Below are positions 43,647 through 52,520 of a stretch of DNA of 64,000 nt, piece after piece. Position numbers and translations under genes: made by a program. The notes below the pieces were generated by a model that did no database searches, was not told where the DNA came from, and saw only the letters and a list, made by a program, of their open reading frames with translations. Position 1 is the stretch's first letter, and the number at the start of each line of letters is the position of its first letter. The DNA is from JACRCT01 sp049841135 (lineage in GTDB: Bacteria > Myxococcota > Myxococcia > Myxococcales > UBA5297). The stretch lies in contig JASGHK010000004.1 in the NCBI GenBank assembly GCA_049841135.1, positions 2,914,001 to 2,978,000 of the forward strand, given 5' to 3'.

Positions 43647-43994
43647 ATGGAACTGTCCGTCGAGTTCAGCTTCAGCGCAGGCCACAGCCTGCCCGATTAC
43701 AACGGCCCCTGCTGCCGCTTCCATGGTCACAACTACAAGTTGGTGGTCACGGTGGGCGGCAAGGTCGACCCGAAGTCCGGGATGATCGTCGACTTCGAGG
43801 AGCTGCGGCGCATCGTCACCGACGATGCCCTCAAGGCCGTTGATCACCAGAACCTCAACGACTTCCTGCCCAACCCCACAGCCGAGAACATCATCACGTT
43901 CCTGTGGGGCAAGCTGAAGAAGGCGCTGCCCAACCTGCGCGAGCTCAAGCTGTACGAGACGCCGGAGTACTGGGTCACCTACCGCGGCGAGTAG
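43647..43994 (+). CDS. queD: 6-carboxytetrahydropterin synthase / 6-pyruvoyl-tetrahydropterin synthase family (QueD)
   Basis: The product is 115 residues from the ATG at 43647, with GAGG about ten bases upstream. The zinc ligands are present: His in FSAGHSLP and the pair in CCRFHGHNYKL, with the catalytic Cys in the same segment. VDFEELRRIV and ALKAVDHQNLND contain the Asp-His pair, and PTAENIITFLW plus the Glu near the end (KLYETPEYW) complete the family pattern. It converts dihydroneopterin triphosphate to carboxytetrahydropterin in queuosine/7-deazaguanine synthesis. No other queuosine gene is nearby. Confidence 0.93.
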   Translation: MELSVEFSFSAGHSLPDYNGPCCRFHGHNYKLVVTVGGKVDPKSGMIVDFEELRRIVTDDALKAVDHQNLNDFLPNPTAENIITFLWGKLKKALPNLRELKLYETPEYWVTYRGE

Positions 43995-44026
43995 AGCGCC
44001 CCTGAGCCAGCCTGGCCCTGGCTTGC

Positions 44027-44055
44027 GTAAGGTATGTCAGTACCCATCAACATGG
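44027..44055 (+). repeat. Solitary insertion-sequence-like terminal repeat (IS66-type), copy A
   Basis: GTAAGGTATGTCAGTACCCA followed by TCAACATGG. It is nearly identical to the reverse complement of 63426-63454 and related to 27065-27093. No transposase is adjacent and the 8-bp flanks do not match those of the 63-kb copy. Confidence 0.55.
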
Positions 44056-44082
44056 ACCTCGTCCCAGGTCCGAGGCTGCCTC

Positions 44083-44772
44083 CTACTGCCCGCCGAATCC
44101 CGGCGCCGAGTCGGAGCTCATGCGGAACGGGTAGCGCACGCGGACCTCGCCGTCGCCCTTGAGGTCCTTGAACTTCGCCGCCTGGATCTTCGAGAGGACG
44201 CACGCCTCGACCAGCGGCGCCTTCAGGGTCGAGTCGTTGACCTCGCCCTCCCTGGCGTAGGCGCCGCCGTCCGGCGAGCGCGCCAGCGTGAACTCCACCT
44301 TCAGGGTGCCGTCCAGCTCCGGGTTCGTCTTGAGCCCCTGCTCGAAGCACTCCTTGATCTGCGGCTTGAGTTCCTGGATGGCGGCGCGGATGTCCTCCTT
44401 GTTCGCCAGGGCCTTCGCAGGCGGCTCGCCCGTGCCTCCAGGAGCGCTGCCGCCGCCTTCCGGAGCTGCTGGTGCAGGCGCCGCCGCGCTTCCACTCGAC
44501 GCCGAAGCGGCCATCAGGGCCGGACTGGGGAGCGCGGGCTTGGGCTCCGCTGGAGCCGCCACCACCCCACCTGAGCGCTCACCGGCCTCGAGGGCACCCT
44601 GGCTCGCCGGCGGGTCCTTCGGCGGCGAAGAAGGGCGCACGGCCACGCCCGCCGAGGCTTCGTCGCTCGGCCCCTTCTCGTCGCCCGCGCCCGTCGGCGA
44701 CAGGAGCACGAACGCGGCGACCGCCACCACCCCTGCGAGCACTGCTGCGATGACGAGGTTTCGTCGGCTCAT
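44083..44772 (-). CDS. AgmX/PglI C-terminal domain protein
   Basis: The product is 229 residues. An N-terminal membrane helix (NLVIAAVLAGVVAVAAFVLL) is followed by about 100 residues of Pro/Ala/Gly-rich linker. The C-terminal domain begins NKEDIRAAIQELKPQIKECFEQGL, continues with DGTLKVEFTLARSPDG and ends VRVRYPFRM, the pattern of the AgmX_PglI domain, related to TonB-like periplasmic domains in myxobacterial gliding and envelope proteins. A conserved Cys (KECFEQ) and another in EACVLSKI may pair. It spans the periplasm from the inner membrane. Confidence 0.85.
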   Translation of the reverse strand: MSRRNLVIAAVLAGVVAVAAFVLLSPTGAGDEKGPSDEASAGVAVRPSSPPKDPPASQGALEAGERSGGVVAAPAEPKPALPSPALMAASASSGSAAAPAPAAPEGGGSAPGGTGEPPAKALANKEDIRAAIQELKPQIKECFEQGLKTNPELDGTLKVEFTLARSPDGGAYAREGEVNDSTLKAPLVEACVLSKIQAAKFKDLKGDGEVRVRYPFRMSSDSAPGFGGQ

Positions 44773-44835
44773 GCCGGTCACTCTAGCGCCGGACCCGACT
44801 GGATGCGGCGCCCGGCTCCGCGCTACGGTCGAGCC

Positions 44836-45261
44836 ATGCCGCCGACCCTCCGCAGCACCCGGTCCATCGTCGTCCTCGCCGTCCTCGCCGTCGTCGTCCT
44901 CCTCGGCGCCTTCGCCTCGGGCATCGTCTTCCTGGTCATGAGCGTCATGCGCTCGTCCGAGCCCTACCAGCTGGCGATGACGCAGGCCCGCGCCGACGAC
45001 AAGGTCACCGAGCAGCTCGGATCTCCGTTGGAGGAGGGGTTCTTCACCACGGGACAGGTCCAGACGACCAACGACTCCGGCCAGGCCTCTCTGGAGATCC
45101 CGGTGAAGGGGCCGAAGGGCGAAGCCGTCGTCGAGGTCCGTGCGACCCGGTCTGGCGGCGTGTGGCGCCTGCGGCACCTGCAGGTTCGCGTCAGAGGCAG
45201 CGGCGCCTACCTGCCGCTGGTGACCGAGGCGTCGCTCCCCGCGGAGGCGCCGGGACGCTGA
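44836..45261 (+). CDS. Coa1-like (cytochrome oxidase assembly factor family) membrane protein
   Basis: The product is 141 residues from the ATG at 44836. A single membrane helix (IVVLAVLAVVVLLGAFASG) is followed by a Tim21/Coa1-like domain: EPYQLAMTQARADDKVTEQLG, then PLEEGFFTTGQVQT, a Ser-Gly-rich strand and VKGPKGEAVVEVRATRSGG. This order matches bacterial Coa1-family proteins of unknown function. Its 3' end overlaps the 3' end of the RND gene on the other strand by 55 bp. Confidence 0.8.
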   Translation: MPPTLRSTRSIVVLAVLAVVVLLGAFASGIVFLVMSVMRSSEPYQLAMTQARADDKVTEQLGSPLEEGFFTTGQVQTTNDSGQASLEIPVKGPKGEAVVEVRATRSGGVWRLRHLQVRVRGSGAYLPLVTEASLPAEAPGR

Positions 45262-47747
45262 GCGGGCGGCGGCATTGGCCCACGCGTCCCTCGCGGGCGG
45301 TCGGGCGGTGGCGCCACCGCGTCGCGCGGCAGCCGCAAGGCCACCATCGCCGGCAGCACGATGAGCGCGCTGGCCAGGCAGGCAATCTCCCCGAGCACCG
45401 CCAGGCTGCCGAAGCTGTAGATGGCGCCGTTGCGCGAGAAGAGCAGCGCCGAGTAACCGATGATCGTCGTCGCCGAGGCCATCGCCACCGCGGCGCCGGA
45501 GTGCTCGATGGCCGCGCTCATCCCCTGCCGCGTCTGCGCCCCCAGCCGGTAACGGCCGTAGACGTTGGCCGCGTAGTCCACGCCGATGCCGAAGGTGATG
45601 GGCAGCGCGATGAAGTTCAGGAAGTTGAGCCGCATCCCGGCGACGGCGCCGGCGCCCAGGGTCCAGGCCACGCCGACCAGCAGCGAGAGGGTGACGAAGA
45701 GGCCTCCGCGGGCGCTGCCCGCCAGGAAGAGCGAGAGCAGCACCACGCCGACGAAGGCGATGGTGGTGGCCACCGGCGCGCTGGCCTGCAAGGAGGAGAT
45801 CATGTCCGCGAAGATCAGGTAGGAGCCCGCGACCACCGCGCCGGGAGGCAGCGGCACCGAGCGGACCTCGGCCGCGAACCTGCGCAGAATGCGCCCGTTG
45901 GTGGTGTCGGTGCCGTACTTCGGGAAGAGCAGCACCACCTTGCCCTCCGAGCCGTCGCGCTCGCGGAACTGGCGGCGGATGCCCTCGGGCAGGTCGGGGA
46001 TGCCGAAGGGCGTCAGCCCCGGCGGCGGCAGCCAGTCCTGCGCGAGGCCGCGGGTCTTCACGTCCAGGTGCGCAAGGCGCGTCGGCGTGAGCAGGTCGCG
46101 GATCCGCCCCAGGACCTCGAGCTTCTCGGCCTGGTCGTCGGGCACCAGGTCGTAGACGGTGAGCACCTGGCCCAGCAGCTGGTCGGGCCCCGCCTGCGCC
46201 TCGCGCTCACGGTAGCGCTGGCCGACCTCGCGGACCTCTTCCATGCGCTCGACCAGCACCACCACCGGCGTGGTCACCCGCTTGAGGATCGCGTCGACCT
46301 TCAGGCCCACGGCGATGTAGCCGCCCGGCTCGCTCGCCCAGCGGGAGCGCAGCTTCTTGGTGTCCTCCTCGATGGGGTCGCCGGCGGCGAGGTGGAGGAT
46401 GGCGACGAGGGACGCCGCCGTGACCAGCGCGCAGACCACCAGCGAGGGGCCCGCCCTGCGCGTGCCGAGCCTGCCCACCCAGCCGAACGCGCGGTCGACC
46501 TTCCGGGCCTCCCCGCGCGCGCCATACGGGAAGCGCCGCTCGAAGTGGAGCGCGAGCACCGGCACCAGCAGCATGTTGGCGACCCAGCACAGGACCATCC
46601 CCACCCCGCCCATGAAGCCGAAGTGGTTGTAGCCGCGGAAGTTGGTCGCCATCAGCGCGGCGTAGGCCACGGCCGAGGCGAGCGAGGCGACGACCGTGGC
46701 CAGGAGCGTCCCGCGCAGCGCGGCGTCCACCGCCTCGCGCACCGGGACGTCACGCCGGCGCTCCTCGAGGAAGCGCGAGAGCAGCATGACCCCCGAGTTG
46801 ATGCCGTTGCCCACCACGATGGCGCCCAGGAACGCGCTGGAGGCGTTGAGCGAGCCGATGAAGAACCAGCCCAGCGCGAAGGTCATCACCGTGCCCAGCG
46901 CCAGCGGCGCGCCCAGCACCACCATCGCCGGCCACCACCGGTAGAAGAGCAGGACGAGCAACAGCTCCAGCACCGCCACCACGATGCTCGAGAAGAGCAG
47001 GTCGGCCATCAGCGAGCTCTGCTCCTGGATGACCTGCTGCACGTCGCCCGTGTACTCGAACTCGAGCGAGAGCCCCATCGCCGCCGCCACTCTCCGCGCC
47101 AGCTTGTCGATCTCCGCGTGGAAGGCCTGCGCGTCCTCGTAGGAGGTGGCCCCGGCCCCCGGGTAGAAGAGGATGACCGAGGCGGTGCCGTCGGGCGAGT
47201 CGTAGTAGCCCGTGGGGTAGCTGCGCAGCGTCTCCACCCCGCCGCGATACTTCTCCAGCAGCGAGTCGAGCCGGGCGGTGGCCTGCGCCTCGTCCTCCGG
47301 CTCCTCGAGGCCCAGGTCGAACAGCGGGTTGGCCCGGCTCTCGCCCGCCGCGATCCGGTCCTCCACCGCCTGCTCGATGCGCCGCAGGTCGGCGAGGTCC
47401 ACGAAGAGCGCCTTGCGCGGCTCGAAGAAGCCGGTGAGCTGGTCGCTGCGGTAGTCCACCAGGCGCGGCGGAACCGGCAGCCCGTGCGACTCCTGGGCCA
47501 GCCGGTCCAGGAAACGGTGCCGCTCTTCGGGCGTGGCTCCGGTGACGAGCACGGTCTGCCCGATGCTCTCGCCCAGCCGCTCGTGCATCGTCTTGATGGC
47601 CACGACGCTCGGGGCCGACTGCGGCAAGAGCTCCTCGAGCTGAGCGCGCAGGTTGGCGTAGAGCTCGACCGCGAAGGGAAGGCTCGCCGCGAAGAGCGCC
47701 GCGGCGACCGAGAGCGTCAGCGCGGGCCGCGCGAGGGCCCGCCCCAC
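45207..47747 (-). CDS. RND superfamily (MMPL-type) transporter
   Basis: About 846 residues from a GTG at 47747 with a weak ribosome site; the frame is open upstream to about 47810, so the N-terminus is uncertain. Twelve membrane helices are arranged as two MMPL modules, each preceded by a large periplasmic domain. Motifs include GNGINSGVMLLSRFLEE and ITFGIGVDYAANVYGRYR, the charged/Gly helix-4 motifs that carry proton relay residues in RND pumps, and a matching VVASLASAVAYAALM. Such proteins export lipids or hydrophobic compounds, including hopanoids. No partner gene is adjacent. Confidence 0.88.
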   Translation of the reverse strand: MGRALARPALTLSVAAALFAASLPFAVELYANLRAQLEELLPQSAPSVVAIKTMHERLGESIGQTVLVTGATPEERHRFLDRLAQESHGLPVPPRLVDYRSDQLTGFFEPRKALFVDLADLRRIEQAVEDRIAAGESRANPLFDLGLEEPEDEAQATARLDSLLEKYRGGVETLRSYPTGYYDSPDGTASVILFYPGAGATSYEDAQAFHAEIDKLARRVAAAMGLSLEFEYTGDVQQVIQEQSSLMADLLFSSIVVAVLELLLVLLFYRWWPAMVVLGAPLALGTVMTFALGWFFIGSLNASSAFLGAIVVGNGINSGVMLLSRFLEERRRDVPVREAVDAALRGTLLATVVASLASAVAYAALMATNFRGYNHFGFMGGVGMVLCWVANMLLVPVLALHFERRFPYGARGEARKVDRAFGWVGRLGTRRAGPSLVVCALVTAASLVAILHLAAGDPIEEDTKKLRSRWASEPGGYIAVGLKVDAILKRVTTPVVVLVERMEEVREVGQRYREREAQAGPDQLLGQVLTVYDLVPDDQAEKLEVLGRIRDLLTPTRLAHLDVKTRGLAQDWLPPPGLTPFGIPDLPEGIRRQFRERDGSEGKVVLLFPKYGTDTTNGRILRRFAAEVRSVPLPPGAVVAGSYLIFADMISSLQASAPVATTIAFVGVVLLSLFLAGSARGGLFVTLSLLVGVAWTLGAGAVAGMRLNFLNFIALPITFGIGVDYAANVYGRYRLGAQTRQGMSAAIEHSGAAVAMASATTIIGYSALLFSRNGAIYSFGSLAVLGEIACLASALIVLPAMVALRLPRDAVAPPPDRPRGTRGPMPPPAQRPGASAGSDASVTSGR

Positions 47748-47972
47748 CAGCCTGACCGCTGCCTCGGTCGCTCGATTCGTTCCCAGGGGACGCTCCCGCC
47801 GCAGGGCCTGTCATGACGGAGGGTAAGCATGCTCACCCGGCAGGCATCCTCTCGCTCGCGGCGCGGAGCCCCCCAAGCGAGCGGCAACCCCGCGTCGCGC
47901 CAGCCCTTTTCTGCCTCCTCCTCCCGGGCTCCCCTCCTCGGGTGAGGGCTCGGTTCCGTCGGGGCGGGACCA

Positions 47973-48001
47973 TTGTCTATTCACCGACGTCCTGCTACCT
48001 A
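47973..48001 (+). promoter_or_regulatory. Candidate sigma-70-type promoter for the activase gene
   Basis: TTGTCT at 47973 and TACCTA at 47996 are separated by 17 bp, in an unusually AT-rich stretch of the 310-bp gap between divergent genes. The gene starts 57 bp downstream. Strength and use are not shown. Confidence 0.5.
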
Positions 48002-48057
48002 GGTGCGCTCTTTTTCGCGAGCTTCCGAGCATGGGAGGCCGCGTCGAGGCGACCACC

Positions 48058-51000
48058 ATGAACGCACCCCACCCCACGCTCGGCATCGACGTCGGTTCGA
48101 CCAACGTCAAGGCCTGCCTGCTCGTCGACGGCCGCGAGGAGTGGTCCTCCGTGCGCGCCCACGAAGGCGACCTGAAGGCCGCCGTGCACGCGCTCCTGAC
48201 CGACCGCGACCTGCCCAAGGGCACCCCGACGCTGGTGACCGGCCAGGAGGGCCGCAAGGTGTTCAGCATCCGCTCGGTCATCGAGCCGGTGACGGTGGAG
48301 CGAGCGCTCTCCGAGCTGAACCTCGACGTGGGCGCCGTGGTCTCGGTCGGCGGCGAGGACCTGGTCGTCTACACCCTGGACGCCTCGCGGCGCATCGTGT
48401 CGACCTACGCCGGCAACAAGTGCGCCTCGGGCACCGGCGAGTTCTTCGCGCAGCAGCTCAAGCGCATGAACCTGAAGCTCGACTCGGTCTTCCTGCCCGA
48501 GACCGCCCAGGCGCACGTCTGCCGCCTCTCCGCGCGCTGCTCGGTGTTCATGAAGAGCGACTGCACGCACAAGCTCAACAAGGGCGAGGCCGACAAGTAC
48601 GACATCGTCCTGTCGCTCTCGAACGTGATGGCCAAGAAGGTGCTCGAGTTCCTGGCCAAGGCCAAGGTCGAGAAGGGCCGGGTGCTGCTCGTCGGCGGCG
48701 CCACCCGCAACCCGCGCCTGGTGGAGTTCGTGCGCGCCGGGCTGCCGGAGGTGGAGTTCATCGTCCCCGAGCAGGCCAGCTACCTCGAGGCCTTCGGCGC
48801 CGCGCACCTGGCCCGCGAGCAGGGCGTGCCGCTGCCCGCGCTCGAGGAGCTCCTGGGCGAGGCCCAGGTCATCTACAACCGCGAGAAGCCCCTCAAGGAC
48901 GCCGAGCGCCTGGTGACGTTCGTGCAGCCCAAGCGCGGCGCCATCCGCGAGGGCCGCAAGTACGTGCTGGGCGTGGACGGCGGCTCGACCACGACCAAGG
49001 TCGCGCTGATCGACCAGGAGACCCGCGAGATCGTCTCGGCCCACTACGGGCGGACGCTGGGCGACCCGGTCACCGCGCTCAAGAACTGCCTGAAGGTCGT
49101 CCGCGACGAGTACGAGAAGGCGGTCGGCGCCGGCAAGCGCCCCGACATCCGCCTCGTCTCCACCACCGGCTCCTCGCGCGAGCTGTTGGGGATGTTCTGC
49201 CAGACCCCGGGCATCTACAACGAGATCATCGCCCACACCGTCGGCACCACCTTCTACGACAAGGACATCGACACCGTCTTCGAGATCGGCGGACAGGACG
49301 CCAAGTACGTCTACCTGCGCAACCGGGTCCCGGTGGACTACGCCATGAACGAGGCGTGCTCGGCCGGCACCGGCAGCTTCCTGGAGGAGTCGGCCGCCGG
49401 CGACCTCGACATCCACAAGGCCGAGGAGATCGGCCCGGTGGCGCTCAAGGCGACCGCCCCGCTCAAGTTCGGCGAGCACTGCTCGGCCTTCATCAACTCC
49501 GACATCCGCAAGGCCATCCAGCAGGGCGCTACCAAGGCGGACATCACCGCCGGCCTCGTGCTGTCCATCGTCTCCAACTACCTCAACCGCGTGGTCGGCA
49601 ACCGCCGCGTGGGCGAGCACATCGTGCTCCAGGGCGGCGTCGCCAAGAACCCGGCCGTGCCCCTGGCCTTCGCGCTCCTCTTGGGCAAGAAGGTCATCGT
49701 CCCGCCGGACCCCGAGCTGATGGGCTGCTTCGGCGTGGGCCTGCTCGCGGCGCAGAAGCACCAGGAGGGCGCGCTCGACGAGAAGCGCTACGACCTCGAC
49801 GAGCTGATCGAGCGGCAGATCGTCTACGAGCGCGAGTACCGCTGCAAGGCGTGCGACAACGACTGCCCCATCCGCATCCTCAAGGTCAACGAGACGCGCT
49901 ACCACTTCGGCGGCCGCTGCAACAAGTACGCGAACCTGCGCCGCAAGCCGGTGGACACCAGCAAGACCCGCGACTTCGTCGAGGTGCGCCGCCAGCTCTA
50001 CTTCGAGAAGTACGCGCCCTCCCCCGAGGAGCTCGGCCGCGGCTCGGTCAAGATCGGCGTGCCGCTGGCCTTCAGCGTCCACTCGCTCTGGCCGCTCTAC
50101 TCGAACTTCTTCCACGCCCTGGGCGCCCGCGTGCAGGTCGTCGACCGGATGGACGAGAAGGGGGCGACGCGCTGCGAGTCGAGCTTCTGCTTCCCCGCGG
50201 AGATCGCCCACGCGATGACCGCCTCGCTGCTCCAGACGGACGCCGACTACTACTTCCTGCCGCACTTCAAGGCGATGCCGTCCTACGAGAAGGAGGCCCA
50301 GGCCTGCCTGTGCCCCATCATGCAGGGCGAGCCGTACTACCTGCGCACCGCCTTCGGCATCCCCGACCAGCGCATCGTCCGCCCGCTCATCGACTTCTCG
50401 GAGGGCTTCGAGAAGGGCAAGGAGCCGATGCTCGCCGCCGCCGAGCAGATGGGCTTCACCCGTGAGGCGGCCGAGAAGGCCTTCAGCCTCGCCGTCGAGC
50501 GCCAGACCGCCTGCTTCAGGGAGGGCCGCCGCATCGGTGCCCAGGCGATGAGCGACGCCAAGACCTCCGAGCGCCCGGTCATCGCGCTTTTGGGCCGGCC
50601 CTACAACGCGTTCGCCGACGAGGCGAACATGGGCATCCCGCGCAAGTTCATCACCCGCGGCTACACGGTCATCCCCTACGACATGCTGCCGGTGAAGGAC
50701 GAAGAGATCTTCCCCAACATGTACTGGTACTACGGCCAGCAGGACCTGAAGGCCGCGACCATGGTCAAGTGGGAGAAGAACCTCTTCGCCTGCTACGTCA
50801 CCAACTTCAGCTGCGCGCCCGACAGCTTCATCCTCCACTTCCTGCGCTGGGTCTCGAACACCAAGCCCTTCCTGGTGCTCGAGCTCGACTCGCACACCGC
50901 CGACGCCGGCGTGGACACCCGCATCGAGGCCTTCCTGGACATCATCGAGGGCTACCGCCGGGCCCACGTGAAGGAAGAGCCGATGATGGTGGAGCGCGAC

Positions 51001-52489
51001 TGGGACGTGCAGATCCCGGGCAAGGAGGCGTTCTTCGTCAACCGGCACACCAAGGAGGTCGTCCCGCTCAAGAGCGACCGGGTGACGCTCCTGTGGCCGG
51101 CGATGGGCAACTTCGCCACCGACATCGTCACCGGCGCGGCCAACGCCGCCGGCATCCCCTCCATCGGCCTGCGCCCCGCGGACATCACCACCGCGCAGCG
51201 CGCCCGCGCGGTGGCCAGCGGCAAGGAGTGCATCCCGGCGCTGCTCGTGCTCGGCGCGTTCCTGGAGTACTTCGCCGAGACCAAGACCGACCCGAACCAC
51301 ATCTACGCGCTGTTCATGCCGCTGACGACGGGGCCGTGCCGCACCGGGCAGTACGCGATCTTCTACCAGAACCTCTTCCAGGAGCTGGGCTACAAGAACG
51401 TCGTCGTCCTCTCGCTCAACGCCGACAACAGCTACTCGGAAGCTCGGTCCCGACGCGAACAAGCGCGGCTGGTGGGCGTTCGTGCTCGCCGACTACATGC
51501 GCGACATCGACCTGACCGTGCGCGCCCTGGCCGTGGACCGCGACGCCGCGCAGCGGACCGTCGCCGAGATCGGCAAGGAGATGGTCGCCGCCATGGCCGT
51601 CGGCATCGACGCGCTGGCCAGCCGGCTCGACGAGTGGGGCGAGCGGCTCGCGAAGATCCCGCTCAAGAAGCCGCTCAAGGACGCCCGCAAGGTGCTCATC
51701 GTCGGCGAGATCTTCGTGCGCCGCGACGACTTCTCGGTCGACCCGCTGCTCGAGCAGCTGGCCGAGCGCGAGATCGTCCCCAAGATCGCCGGGTTCGCCG
51801 AGTGGGTGCACTACCTGGACTGGGAGCAGGTGCGAAAGCTCAAGCGCAGCCTGGGCAAGATGAGCTGGGGCCAGAAGCTCGTCAGCCAGGACGGCCGCAA
51901 GCTGGCGATGCTCAAGGCGGAGATGCTCTGGAAGAAGTACGTCGAGCACAGGTGCCACAAGGCGCTGGCCAAGAGCGGCCTCATCCCCGAGCTCGAAGGC
52001 GACATGAACCTCGTCATGTCCCGCGCCGACGAGTTCACCACGCCCGAGCTCGAGTCCGAGGCGACGCTCTCGCCGGTCGCCGCGGCCACCGCCGTCGACC
52101 AGGGCTGGGACGGCGTGGCCATCATCGCGCCCTTCGCCTGCCTGCCGGGCCGGCTCATCGAGGCGCTCTACGCGCCCTGGTCGCGCGAGCGCGGCATCCC
52201 GGTCATCTCGCTGGAGAACGACGGCAACCCCTACCCGCCCAACGTCATCAGCCGCATCGAGATCTTCGCGCACAACGTCAGCCGCGGCATGCGCGGCCGG
52301 ACCGGCCCGCGCACCGGCGGCCGGATGACCTTGCCCACCGAGCTGAACACCTGCGGCCCGGTCGGCGCGGTGGCGGTCCCCAAGGCGGGCGACGGCGGCG
52401 CCCACGCGATGATCATGGAGGTCCCGGTGTTCGAGGGCGAGGCGCCCGCCGCCGGAGCCAAGCCGCGCAAGGGCGGCGAGGCGCAGTAG
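48058..52489 (+). CDS. Giant acyl-CoA dehydratase activase fusion (BadF/HgdC-type), frame broken
   Basis: About 1476 residues once one extra A at 51440/51441 is removed (TCGGAAGCTC to TCGGAGCTC, restoring ...SYSELGPDANKRGWWAF); otherwise the first frame drifts. ATG at 48058; an in-frame ATG at 48031 is possible. Two actin-fold ATPase domains each start with a phosphate loop (LGIDVGSTNVKAC; LGVDGGSTTTKVAL) and carry the iron-sulphur cysteines (NKCASGTGEFF/RCSVFMKSD; NEACSAGTGSFL/EHCSAFINSD). A Cys cluster (CKACDNDC...C) and DUF2229/dehydratase-like regions follow. Homologues activate radical 2-hydroxyacyl-CoA dehydratases by ATP-driven electron injection. No separate dehydratase gene is in the window. 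Confidence 0.9.
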
Positions 52490-52520
52490 CCCGAACGATC
52501 GTCCGGGTGCGGCGGCCCCT

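Noticed and set aside
47995..51462. 1155-codon minus-strand open frame opposite the activase
   Set aside because: Val/Leu/Asp/Glu/Arg-rich shadow of a high-GC3 gene; the plus strand carries unmistakable activase motifs.
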